From positions 1 to 64,000 of the forward strand of contig CAJFQL010000004.1 in assembly GCA_904419035.1 (NCBI GenBank): a stretch of 64,000 bases of DNA, in the 5' to 3' direction. Of this stretch, positions 25,655 through 33,229 are shown piece after piece. A program made the position numbers and the translations under genes. This DNA is from Heritagella caecorum (GTDB taxonomy: Bacteria > Bacillota > Clostridia > Oscillospirales > Acutalibacteraceae). Positions within the stretch are counted from its first letter, which is position 1. Each line of letters opens with the position of its first letter. The notes under the pieces are model-generated. The model did no database searches. It was not told the origin of the DNA and worked only from the letters and a program-made list of their open reading frames with translations.

Positions 25655-25699
25655 AGGCCGCCCAGGGCGGCCTGCCCAGTCCATACCACTTTTATTATA
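25655..25699 (-). promoter_or_regulatory. Promoter region and palindrome before the minus-strand GH3 gene
   Basis: On minus, TATAAT lies at 25699-25694 with no good -35. About 20 bases downstream is a perfect palindrome, AGGCCGCCC-a-GGGCGGCCT (25655-25673). Its position in the leader suits a repressor operator or an RNA hairpin. Confidence 0.5.
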
Positions 25700-25763
25700 C
25701 CGGACTTTTCCTTTCGTTTCCACCAGAAAATCCTATGATTCCAAGGAAAAATTTGCGCGTTTT

Positions 25764-25782
25764 GCCGGGGGCCCGGCTTTTT
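25764..25782 (+). other. GC palindrome followed by T run
   Basis: GCCGGGGGCCCGGC (25764-25777) is fully self-complementary and followed by TTTTT. It lies upstream of the plus-strand GH3 promoter and could block read-through into that gene. Confidence 0.4.
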
Positions 25783-25793
25783 CTGAAAACCCG

Positions 25794-25822
25794 TTGCTTT
25801 TTTTTCAAAACTTCGGTATGAT
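25794..25822 (+). promoter_or_regulatory. Promoter of the plus-strand GH3 gene
   Basis: TTGCTT (25794-25799), 17-base spacer, TATGAT (25817-25822), about 35 bases before the start codon. Confidence 0.7.
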
Positions 25823-25856
25823 GAAATGGAAAAGCACATGGAAGGAGTTTTCACGC

Positions 25857-28067
25857 ATGATGGATGTTCCCTATAACCGCACAGCCCGCACGGACGAGGA
25901 AATCCGTAAAGCCGTCGACGAACTGCTCGAACAGATGACCTTGGAAGAAAAGGTGGGCCAGCTGGTCCAAAGCCCCGGCCCTGCTACCGCCGACATCGGT
26001 ATGGACGTACAGCAGGACCCGATGGAAGACCTGATCCGGGAAGGTAAGATCGGTTCCACAATCTTTATTGCTCCTGCCCAGGATATTGCCGGCCAGATCG
26101 AAAAATGGCAGAAAATGGCCGTGGAAGAAAGCCGGCTGCACATCCCGCTGCTGTTCTGCCAGGATGTGATCCACGGGTACCAGACCGTGTTCCCCATCCC
26201 GCTGGGGTGGGCGTGCAGCTTCGATATGCCCGCTATTGAAAAGGCCGCGCGCATCGCCGCGAAAGAAGCCAGCTGCGCCGGGCTGCATGTGGCGTTTTCC
26301 CCCATGGTGGACGTGGCCCACGACCCCCGCTGGGGCCGGGTAGCCGAAGGCGCCGGGGAAGACCCGTACCTGGCTTCTCAGGTAGGACGGGCTGTCGTGC
26401 GGGGATTCCAGGGGGATGACCTCCATAACAAAGACAGCCTGATGGCCTGTGTGAAACACTACTTAGGGTACGCCGCAGCCGAAGGCGGGCGGGATTACAA
26501 CACCGCCGAATTTTCCGAAACGGCCCTGCGCAACACCTATTTGCCGCCGTTCCGCGCGGCGGTGGAAGAAGGGTGCGCGTCGCTGATGACTTCGTTCAAT
26601 ATTGTCAACGGCGTCCCCAGTGTGGCCAACCGGCCGCTGTGCCATGATTTATTGCGGCAGGAACTGGGGTTTGACGGGCTGATTATTTCGGACTACAATG
26701 CCATGGCCGAACTGCTGGTTCACGGCGTGGCCGAAGACGAAGCCGACGCGGCGCAAAAGTGCCTGCGCGCGACGCTGGATATGGAAATGGCCACCGATTT
26801 TTATAACCGTCATCTGCCCCGGCTGGTGCGGGAAGGCAAAGTGCCGGAATCGCTGATTGACGACGGGGTACGCCGGGTACTGACGTTTAAATACCGCCTG
26901 GGGCTGATGGAAGACCCGTACCGCCATATCCGGCCCGAGGAATTAAAAGAAAAGATGCTGTGCCGCGACCATCTGGCCCATAGCCGCAAGCTGGCGAGCG
27001 AATCCATCGTCCTGCTGCAAAACCGCGGGGACGTTTTGCCCCTGTCGGGCAAAGAAACCGTGGCCCTCGTCGGCCCCATGGCCGATAGCCGCGACATGGG
27101 CGGATGCTGGCAGTTTACGTCCTTTACGGATCAATTCGTCACCATCCGGCAAGGGCTGGAGCATGCCGGCGTCACCGTGCGGTATGAACCCGGCTGCGGC
27201 GTCCACGACGCCATCGAAGACGGCATCGAAAACGCCTGCGCCGCCGTGTATGAAAGCGACGTGTGTGTCTTGTGCCTGGGTGAAGACAGCTCCATGAGCG
27301 GTGAATCCGCTTCGGTGCAGCATATCACCCTGCCCGCTACTCAGCTGGAACTGCTGGAAACTATCGCGGCCTGCCATAAACCGGTGATTTTGCTGCTCAC
27401 TAACGGCCGTCCGCTGCTGCTTGCAGACATCCTGCCCCAGGCGGATGCCGTAGTGGAAACCTGGTTCCTGGGCCACGAAGCCGGGCATGCCATTAGCGAT
27501 GTGCTGCTGGGACGCACGGAGCCCACGGGGCACCTGACCATGAGCTTCCCGGTTTCCCAGGGGCAAATTCCCGTTTACTACAACCACATGAATACCGGGC
27601 GCCCCCACAAAGCCGGTACCCCGTACGTGCGGTTTGAATCGAATTACATGGACGGCCCCAACGAGCCGCTGTTCCCCTTTGGGTTCGGCCTTAGCTACAC
27701 CACATTTTCGGTGGAGGACCTGACGCTGTCGGAGGCCACCATGAAGATGGACGGCACCCTGACGGTGCAAGTAAAGGTGACAAACACCGGCCTCCGCCCC
27801 GGCACGGCGCTGTGCCAGCTGTATGTGCAGGATGTGGCCGCTTCCATTGCCCGCCCGGTGCAGGAACTGAAAGCCTTTACCCGGATACCCTTGCAGCCCG
27901 GCGAAAGCCAGGTGGTGCCGTTTACGGTCACGACGGACATGCTGCGTTTCTATAACGCCGAAGGTAACTGGGTGGCAGAACCCGGCCGGTTTGACGTGAT
28001 GGTGGGGCTCGACAGCCGCGACGCCCTCACCCGCCGCGCTTCTTTCCGTCTGGAAGAAACGGTATAA
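25857..28067 (+). CDS. GH3 family glycoside hydrolase (BglX-like)
   Basis: A 736-residue GH3 enzyme, divergent from the first. It reads QMTLEEKVGQLVQ near the N-terminus, KHYLGYAAAEGGRDYNTAE near residue 200, the nucleophile in GLIISDYNAMAE near 280, and a C-terminal fibronectin III-like domain (VKVTNTGLRPGTALCQLYV). The layout resembles BglX-type beta-glucosidases but lacks their signal peptide. The ATG at 25857 is preferred because GGAAGGAG lies nine bases upstream; the open frame further upstream runs through the promoter. Divergent pairing suggests shared control with the GH3-GH30 operon. Confidence 0.92.
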   Translation: MMDVPYNRTARTDEEIRKAVDELLEQMTLEEKVGQLVQSPGPATADIGMDVQQDPMEDLIREGKIGSTIFIAPAQDIAGQIEKWQKMAVEESRLHIPLLFCQDVIHGYQTVFPIPLGWACSFDMPAIEKAARIAAKEASCAGLHVAFSPMVDVAHDPRWGRVAEGAGEDPYLASQVGRAVVRGFQGDDLHNKDSLMACVKHYLGYAAAEGGRDYNTAEFSETALRNTYLPPFRAAVEEGCASLMTSFNIVNGVPSVANRPLCHDLLRQELGFDGLIISDYNAMAELLVHGVAEDEADAAQKCLRATLDMEMATDFYNRHLPRLVREGKVPESLIDDGVRRVLTFKYRLGLMEDPYRHIRPEELKEKMLCRDHLAHSRKLASESIVLLQNRGDVLPLSGKETVALVGPMADSRDMGGCWQFTSFTDQFVTIRQGLEHAGVTVRYEPGCGVHDAIEDGIENACAAVYESDVCVLCLGEDSSMSGESASVQHITLPATQLELLETIAACHKPVILLLTNGRPLLLADILPQADAVVETWFLGHEAGHAISDVLLGRTEPTGHLTMSFPVSQGQIPVYYNHMNTGRPHKAGTPYVRFESNYMDGPNEPLFPFGFGLSYTTFSVEDLTLSEATMKMDGTLTVQVKVTNTGLRPGTALCQLYVQDVAASIARPVQELKAFTRIPLQPGESQVVPFTVTTDMLRFYNAEGNWVAEPGRFDVMVGLDSRDALTRRASFRLEETV

Positions 28068-28079
28068 AAGAGGAAAAAG

Positions 28080-28117
28080 AAAAGGCAGACACTTATGAAA
28101 AGTGTCTGCCTTTTTTC
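28080..28117. terminator. Bidirectional terminator
   Basis: AAAGGCAGACACTT pairs with AAGTGTCTGCCTTT around the loop near 28096, with T and A runs on both sides. It separates the GH3 gene from the convergent ECF operon. Confidence 0.9.
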
Positions 28118-28121
28118 ACTA

Positions 28122-28823
28122 TTACAAAAGAAACAGAAGGGTGGGCCAAACCACACAGCTCAGAAGCAGGAAGAGAATATCCACCGGTTTGATATGGCAG
28201 GGCTGGAACTGAGTGCGTTTCGCTTTGCCGGAAAACCCTTTGGATTCCATGGCGATGGCCAGTTCTTCCGACCAACGCACGGATTTTACGAGCAGCGGCT
28301 TGAGCACCGCCGGTGACACCGGCCATGCTTTTTGCCCCCGCATGCGCAGCGCCACCCGGGCCCGGCGGTACTCCTGCGCCATGTGCGGGAACACGCCCCA
28401 CGCCGCCAGAAGCCCGTAGGCAAACGCCTGGGGCAAATGGAAATGCTGCTGGAACGAGCGCACCATGATAATGCGGTCGGTGGTCAGGGCAAACAGCAGC
28501 CCTGCCGCCGCATAGGCCAGCACCCGGCTGCTCATCAGCAGCCCGTTATACACCGCCGACGAACTGATGTGCAGGCTTTGGGCATTGACGGGCAAATTGC
28601 CCTGGGCCGGGAAATGGTACCCGGTCATGAACATGGCAAACGCCATGAGCAGCACCGGCGCCATAATGCCCACAAACACCTTAAGGTTGACCTTCGAGAA
28701 ACACAGCCCCAGAAAACACAGGGCAAAAAACACCAAATTCCAAAAGGGGTTCGAAAACGCCGCCAAAAAGAAGGTGGGCACCAGCAGCCCTACAAATTTA
28801 CACGCCGGGTCAAGACTGCGCAT
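28122..28823 (-). CDS. ECF transporter T component (YkoC-like)
   Basis: A 233-residue EcfT-type membrane protein with about five membrane segments in residues 8-130 and near the C-terminus. The two coupling-helix motifs expected in EcfT are visible as REYRRARVALRMRGQ and VAMESKGF-like ELAIAMESKGFSGKAKRT. It forms the energy-coupling module with the ATPase encoded just upstream (14-base overlap) and the S component. By operon it belongs to a YkoEDC-type thiamine/HMP transporter. Confidence 0.88.
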   Translation of the reverse strand: MRSLDPACKFVGLLVPTFFLAAFSNPFWNLVFFALCFLGLCFSKVNLKVFVGIMAPVLLMAFAMFMTGYHFPAQGNLPVNAQSLHISSSAVYNGLLMSSRVLAYAAAGLLFALTTDRIIMVRSFQQHFHLPQAFAYGLLAAWGVFPHMAQEYRRARVALRMRGQKAWPVSPAVLKPLLVKSVRWSEELAIAMESKGFSGKAKRTQFQPCHIKPVDILFLLLSCVVWPTLLFLL

Positions 28824-30231
28824 AGAGCTTGCCCCCTTCCAAATGCCAAATCACATCGGCATAACTTTCGGCCAGTTCACTGTCGTGGGTGGAAAACAAC
28901 AGGCACACGCCCTTTTCCCCCGCCTGGCGGGTGAGCCCGTCCATCAGCGCCACGGTATTGCGGCGGTCCTGGGCGTAGGTGGGTTCGTCACACAGCAGCA
29001 CCGAACAGTCATAGGATAACAGCGCCGTCACGCCCAACCGGCGCTGCTGGCCCTGGCTGAGCATATAGGGCGACAAATCGCGGTACCGCCACAAATTGCT
29101 CTCGCGCAGCACCCGTTCCGTTTCCGCGCTGGCCACCTTTTCGCCTTTTGACAGCAGGCTTTTGTACACTTCCTCATACACGGTGTCGAACACAAACTGG
29201 TCCTGGGGGTTCTGGGTGACCAGCCCCAGGGTGCCCGGCGCCAGATGGCGGTGCTTTTTCGCATTGACCCCTGCGACCGTGACGGTGCCGGCATACTTAC
29301 ACAGCCCCGTCACCGCGCCAAACAACGTACTCTTGCCGCAGCCGCTCTCCCCCAAAATGGCGTGGACCTGCCCGGCGGCAAAATCCGCGCTGCAATCGAG
29401 CAGCACCGGTTTGCCCCCCAGGCGCACGGTGACATGCTGAAGGGATAGGGCCGTGTCCCCGGCTTCGCGGTGGGAAACCGGCGCGCGGTACGGCCGGTGG
29501 GGCACGATAATGCCCCTTTCTTCCAGCCAGTCACTGGCCGGCGGGTGGTCCATGGGGGCCGTTTCGGTGATGGCCCCGTTTTCCATCACGCACAGGGTGT
29601 CCGCTACTTGCAGCCAGTGGTCCAGCCGGTGGTCGACTGCCACAATGCCCACCTGCCGCTCTTCATGCAGCCGGCGAAGCTTTTGGGCGATCTGCGCCGC
29701 GCTCTGTTCATCCACGTTGGCAAAGGGTTCATCCAGTAGCAGCCACTTTGATTGCAGCGCCACGGTGCAGGCCAGCATGACTTTTTGCCGTTCGCCCCCG
29801 GATAAAGACAAGAGCGTGCGGTGCCGCAGGGGGCTGATGCCGCAAAATTTCAGCGCGTCATCCACCCGGGCAGGGATCTCCTCGGGCGGGACACACCGGT
29901 TTTCCAGGCAGAAAATCAGCTCGTTTTCTACCGTATCCATGCAAAACTGCAATTCCGGGTTTTGGAACATCATGCCGATGACGGCGCACTTTTCCGGCGG
30001 CGGCAGCTGCGCCGGGTCCTGCCCGTCGACGGTCACCGTGCCTTCCCGCAAAAAGCCCGCATCCCCGGGGTAGATGCCCGCCATCACATAGAGCAGCGTC
30101 GATTTACCGCAGCCGGACGCCCCCGTCAACACGGTGATGGCGTCCTTTTCAAACCGGGCGGAAAACTGCTGCAAAATGGGGCGGCCCTGCCGGGTGTAGG
30201 CAAACGTAATCTTTTCGACCGAAAGCGCCAT
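28810..30231 (-). CDS. ECF transporter ATPase with two fused ABC domains (YkoD-like)
   Basis: A 473-residue protein containing two complete ABC ATPase domains. Domain 1 (residues 1-235) has Walker A TGASGCGKSTLL, signature LSGGERQKVML and Walker B LLLDEPFANVDE. Domain 2 (about 255-473) has Walker A GESGCGKSTLF, an LSQGQQRRLG signature and Walker B LLCDEPTYAQD. Separate EcfA and EcfA' chains are thus one polypeptide, as in YkoD. The ATG at 30231 is chosen because it begins the first domain (MALSVEKITFAY); the frame extends upstream into the neighbouring gene. It drives uptake with the YkoC- and YkoE-like proteins. Confidence 0.92.
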   Translation of the reverse strand: MALSVEKITFAYTRQGRPILQQFSARFEKDAITVLTGASGCGKSTLLYVMAGIYPGDAGFLREGTVTVDGQDPAQLPPPEKCAVIGMMFQNPELQFCMDTVENELIFCLENRCVPPEEIPARVDDALKFCGISPLRHRTLLSLSGGERQKVMLACTVALQSKWLLLDEPFANVDEQSAAQIAQKLRRLHEERQVGIVAVDHRLDHWLQVADTLCVMENGAITETAPMDHPPASDWLEERGIIVPHRPYRAPVSHREAGDTALSLQHVTVRLGGKPVLLDCSADFAAGQVHAILGESGCGKSTLFGAVTGLCKYAGTVTVAGVNAKKHRHLAPGTLGLVTQNPQDQFVFDTVYEEVYKSLLSKGEKVASAETERVLRESNLWRYRDLSPYMLSQGQQRRLGVTALLSYDCSVLLCDEPTYAQDRRNTVALMDGLTRQAGEKGVCLLFSTHDSELAESYADVIWHLEGGKLYAQS

Positions 30232-30235
30232 GGGC

Positions 30236-31117
30236 TTACTCCGGCAGATAGGCGTTAGTGTATTCGTTTTCCCGGCGGCGGCTGATGATGCCCTTTTCCA
30301 CCAGGAAATCGGCCATGCGGTCCCAGCGTTCGGGGCGGATGCGGCCCCAGTGTCCGTTTTCATCCAGCAGGATGGAAGACAGGTGCTTCTGGCTGCGGAT
30401 GAGCAAGCTGTCGCTGCTGCCTTTGGGCATATATTCTTTCACTGATAGCACCGATTCCTCCGGGAACCGGGCCGCCTGGATGTACCCGCGTTCCAGCACA
30501 GCCAGGAATTTACGCACCGCTTCGGGACGCTGCTGCAAAATTTCGTGGGTAGCCGCGATGCTGGGCGCGCAGAAATCGAAAATGGGGTCGACATCGCCCA
30601 GGTTAAAATAGTTGATCTCTTTCCCGGCTTCGAGCAGCACCTGGTTTTCCCAGTTTTCATAGACCCACGTCGCGTCGGCTACCGTCCCCAGGGTGGCTAC
30701 AATGTCGCCCACATCCATGTTGACGAGCTTCACTTTGCTGTAATCGCCGCCGTCTTTTTCCACCACCCGGCTGATCGCCGCGTGGAACCAGGCCGGGGTC
30801 CAATGGGTCAGGCGCTTGCCTTCCAGCATGCGGGGCGACGTGATGCCCGCTTCTTTTAACGACACGATCCCGGAATCGCACTTTTGCGTCAGGGTGGCCA
30901 CCGCCGTCATGCCAATGCCCCGTTCCATGCATTCCAGCATGGCGATTTCCGGCCCCAGCACGAAATCAGCGCCGTGCAGGTCCATGTTACCGTGGACTTC
31001 CCCGAAAATTTCCACGTCCAGGCCGCTTTCGGTGAACCAGCCGTTTTTCTGGGCCAGCAAAAAGCCCGTGTGGTTGGTATTCGGGAACCAGTCCAGTACT
31101 ACTTTGATTTTTTCCAT
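30236..31117 (-). CDS. NMT1/THI5-like pyrimidine-binding protein lacking a signal peptide
   Basis: A 293-residue periplasmic-binding-protein fold of the NMT1/THI5/ThiY family. It begins MEKIKVVLDWFPNTNHTGF, so the mature domain starts at residue 3 and no signal peptide or lipobox exists. Only 42 bases separate it from the upstream stop codon, so none can have been missed. HGADFVLGPEIAM and a C-terminal ENEYTNAYLPE are family features. The fungal THI5 cysteine motif CCCFC is not kept; the corresponding place reads IFDFC. It could be a cytoplasmic pyrimidine-binding or HMP-handling protein in the place where Bacillus has YkoF, but this is inference. Confidence 0.8.
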   Translation of the reverse strand: MEKIKVVLDWFPNTNHTGFLLAQKNGWFTESGLDVEIFGEVHGNMDLHGADFVLGPEIAMLECMERGIGMTAVATLTQKCDSGIVSLKEAGITSPRMLEGKRLTHWTPAWFHAAISRVVEKDGGDYSKVKLVNMDVGDIVATLGTVADATWVYENWENQVLLEAGKEINYFNLGDVDPIFDFCAPSIAATHEILQQRPEAVRKFLAVLERGYIQAARFPEESVLSVKEYMPKGSSDSLLIRSQKHLSSILLDENGHWGRIRPERWDRMADFLVEKGIISRRRENEYTNAYLPE

Positions 31118-31159
31118 CGCGAATTGCCTTCCTTTCTTATCCTTCCCCGCTACAGGGCT

Positions 31160-31765
31160 TTAATCGTCATACACATCCGGCTGTTTCAGTTCGGCGCCAA
31201 TCGCGTAGCTTTTCAGTACGCCGGTGCGGGCCAGCAGATCGCCCAGCACTTTGCACAGGATGCCGGAAAACACAATAGCACTGACAAACCGAACGGCCAG
31301 CTGCCCAATGAGCAGCGACGGCGCCAGCGCGATGTAGTTGAGGTAGTAGAGTTCATAGCAGAAAATGAACACCGCCGACAGCATGCCCGCCAGGGACATC
31401 GACACAAAGTTCCACTTTTTGTACCGGAACAGCAGGAACACGACTTCCGCCCCGGCGCCCTGAATCAGGCCGGTGAGGACCACCGTCAGCCCGCCGGAAT
31501 TGCCCATGAGCAATTCGATGGCAGAAGCCAGCATTTCGGTAATCAGCGCGGCACCGGGCTTGCGGATGATGTACGCCGCCAAAGTGGCCGCCATAAACCA
31601 CACGCCATAGATGATTTCGAACGCATAGTTCGATAACCCCGCAGGCGCCAACGCCGCCGAAAGCGCCATGCCGCCGTCGAATACCGCCAGATACACAACG
31701 GCAAAGACCACGCCGAAAATGGCCATCAGAATAATGTCGCGCAATTTCCAGGTTTCTGTTTTCAT
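31160..31765 (-). CDS. ECF transporter S component for thiamine/HMP (YkoE-like)
   Basis: A 201-residue integral membrane protein with about six membrane segments. It resembles YkoE, the substrate-capture subunit of the YkoEDC transporter for the thiamine pyrimidine moiety or thiamine. It begins MKTETWKLRDIILMAIFGVV and carries MLASAIELLMGNSGGL and LIQGAGAEVVF. The ATG at 31765 follows GGAAGGA; the longer reading frame would run back through the riboswitch. It is first in the operon and directly controlled by the TPP riboswitch. Confidence 0.88.
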   Translation of the reverse strand: MKTETWKLRDIILMAIFGVVFAVVYLAVFDGGMALSAALAPAGLSNYAFEIIYGVWFMAATLAAYIIRKPGAALITEMLASAIELLMGNSGGLTVVLTGLIQGAGAEVVFLLFRYKKWNFVSMSLAGMLSAVFIFCYELYYLNYIALAPSLLIGQLAVRFVSAIVFSGILCKVLGDLLARTGVLKSYAIGAELKQPDVYDD

Positions 31766-31839
31766 GTTTTTTTCTTCCTTTCCCGGGCCGCAGGGCCCGC
31801 CCCGTATACCGGATATTTGTTTCCCCCACAAAAGGGCAT

Positions 31840-31876
31840 AAAAAAAGCCGCACAGCCTTCGCTGAGCAGCTTTTTC
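31840..31876 (-). terminator. Expression-platform terminator of the TPP riboswitch
   Basis: On minus, AAAAAGCTGC (31875-31866) pairs with GCGGCTTTTT (31851-31842) around a loop that itself can form an AGC/GCT stem, followed by seven T. It stands between aptamer and ykoE start. Confidence 0.85.
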
Positions 31877-31905
31877 TCGCACCGGTAACGGCGCGTCTAT
31901 TCGTC

Positions 31906-31995
31906 TCCCTACGATGGCATGATCCAACAGGTTCAACGGGTCATGGGCGGTCTGTCCCATATCTCAGCCGGATGCGTCCGGCCCCCCGGGTATTC
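31906..31995 (-). ncRNA. TPP riboswitch (THI element)
   Basis: On the minus strand the conserved CTGAGA (31967-31962) is followed by ACCC, then TTGAACCTG (31935-31927) and GTAGGGA (31912-31906), the core of the thiamine pyrophosphate aptamer. The 5' P1 strand begins near 31991 with ACCCGGGG. With the terminator at 31840-31876 it should stop transcription of the YkoE operon when TPP is plentiful. Confidence 0.95.
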
Positions 31996-32021
31996 ACTTG
32001 TGCGGTTTTTTTCGGTTACAG

Positions 32022-32050
32022 AGTATAGCACAAACGGGAAAAATTTGCAA
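32022..32050 (-). promoter_or_regulatory. Promoter of the riboswitch-ECF operon
   Basis: Minus strand TTGCAA (32050-32045), 17-base spacer, TATACT (32027-32022). Transcription would begin about 25 bases before the aptamer. The -35 lies 11 bases beyond the preceding gene's stop codon. Confidence 0.8.
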
Positions 32051-32061
32051 GTGTGCCGTTT

Positions 32062-33063
32062 TTACGGCTGGTTTGTCACATACAGGGGTTTTTCGCCTTT
32101 TTCTATCCGCCACACGTTTTCCCAGATAAACCGGTGGGCCCGCTGGAACGACCCCACGGTGATGCCGCCGATATGGGGCGAAAAGACAAGTTTTTCCGCC
32201 ACCTCTTTCGGCAGATGCAGCAGCGGGTGGTCTTCCGGTACCGGTTCGGGGGACACGGTATCGAGCCCCGCGCCGGCGAGATGGCCGCTAGAGAGCGCAC
32301 GGATCAGCGCTTCATTTTCCACCAGATCGCCCCGGGCCGTGTTGATGAGCAGCGCGCCGGGCTTCATGGCCGCCAAAAATTCGTCGTTCACCATGCCGGA
32401 AGTTTCGGGCGTGACCGCCACACACAGCATCACAATGTCGCACTGGGCGAGCAGGTCCGCTTTTTCGCAGTAGATCACCCCGTACTCCCGTTCTTCCTCC
32501 ACCGGGCGGCGGGTGCGGTTCCAATACAGCAGTTCACACCCAAAGGGAGAAAGCCGCCGGGCGGTCGCTCTGGCAATGTCGCCAAAGCCCAGCAGCCCCA
32601 CGCGGCACTGGGACAGTTCCGTAATGCCCCCCAGCATCATGGTCTCTTTCATGTCCATCTGGTGCCCGGCCCGCACGGCGGCATCGGCCACCACGGCCCG
32701 GCGCAACAGCATCAGGCTGAGCATCACGTTCTGTTCGGCCACGGCCCCGGCATTGACCCCTTTGCAGTTGCAGATAAAAACGCCTTTTTCGTTGGCCGCG
32801 GCAGCGTCAAAGCCGTTGACCCCCACGCCTTCTGACTGGATCAGCCGCAAATCCGGCAGCGCCATAATCGCTTCGCCGGGTACCGGCGTCATGGGGTCGG
32901 CCACAATGGCCCTAGCTCCCGCCCCGGCCTTTTGGATGTCACCGGCCGAAGCGCCCCGGGGCAGATAGACTTTGTCGCACCCGGCGGCAAACGCGCCCAA
33001 CGGGCCGTTTTGGGGCAAATAGGTTTCGAACCGTTCCTTGGCCCCAATCAGCAATATTTTCAT
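32062..33063 (-). CDS. D-isomer-specific 2-hydroxyacid dehydrogenase
   Basis: A 333-residue NAD-dependent oxidoreductase of the formate/glycerate dehydrogenase family. The Rossmann loop is GLLGFGDIARATARRL near residue 150. The catalytic arginine lies in NTARGDLV near 240, the glutamate in the SPEPVPEDHP region and the histidine in SPHIGG near 295. GVGVNGFDAAAA near 75 is the usual substrate-side segment. The substrate (hydroxypyruvate, glyoxylate, 3-phosphoglycerate or other) cannot be assigned; an ACT or other regulatory domain is absent. The second of two close ATGs (33063) has the better spacing from GGAGG. Confidence 0.85.
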   Translation of the reverse strand: MKILLIGAKERFETYLPQNGPLGAFAAGCDKVYLPRGASAGDIQKAGAGARAIVADPMTPVPGEAIMALPDLRLIQSEGVGVNGFDAAAANEKGVFICNCKGVNAGAVAEQNVMLSLMLLRRAVVADAAVRAGHQMDMKETMMLGGITELSQCRVGLLGFGDIARATARRLSPFGCELLYWNRTRRPVEEEREYGVIYCEKADLLAQCDIVMLCVAVTPETSGMVNDEFLAAMKPGALLINTARGDLVENEALIRALSSGHLAGAGLDTVSPEPVPEDHPLLHLPKEVAEKLVFSPHIGGITVGSFQRAHRFIWENVWRIEKGEKPLYVTNQP

Positions 33064-33121
33064 ACTCATTTCCTCCCTTGGGATCAAAAAATCCTTTTTT
33101 CTAAGACAATATACAAAATAT

Positions 33122-33150
33122 AGTATACTACGAAACCAAAGGGGGCGCAA
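33122..33150 (-). promoter_or_regulatory. Promoter of the 2-hydroxyacid dehydrogenase gene
   Basis: Minus strand TTGCGC (33150-33145), 17-base spacer, TATACT (33127-33122), about 60 bases before the start codon. Confidence 0.65.
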
Positions 33151-33177
33151 GAAGGGCCCTTTCCCCCTCTTCCTACA

Positions 33178-33214
33178 TAAAAAGGCAACCGGCACTTACA
33201 TAGCGCCGGTTGCT
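33178..33214 (-). terminator. Terminator of the GH42 gene
   Basis: GCAACCGGC (33185-33193) pairs with GCCGGTTGC (33205-33213); on minus it is followed by a T run. Confidence 0.8.
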
Positions 33215-33229
33215 TTCTTTCGTTCCTTT

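Noticed and set aside
30236..31117. Fungal-type HMP-phosphate synthase (THI5)
   Set aside because: The metal-binding CCCFC motif is reduced to IFDFC at the corresponding place, so the suicide-enzyme chemistry is not supported.
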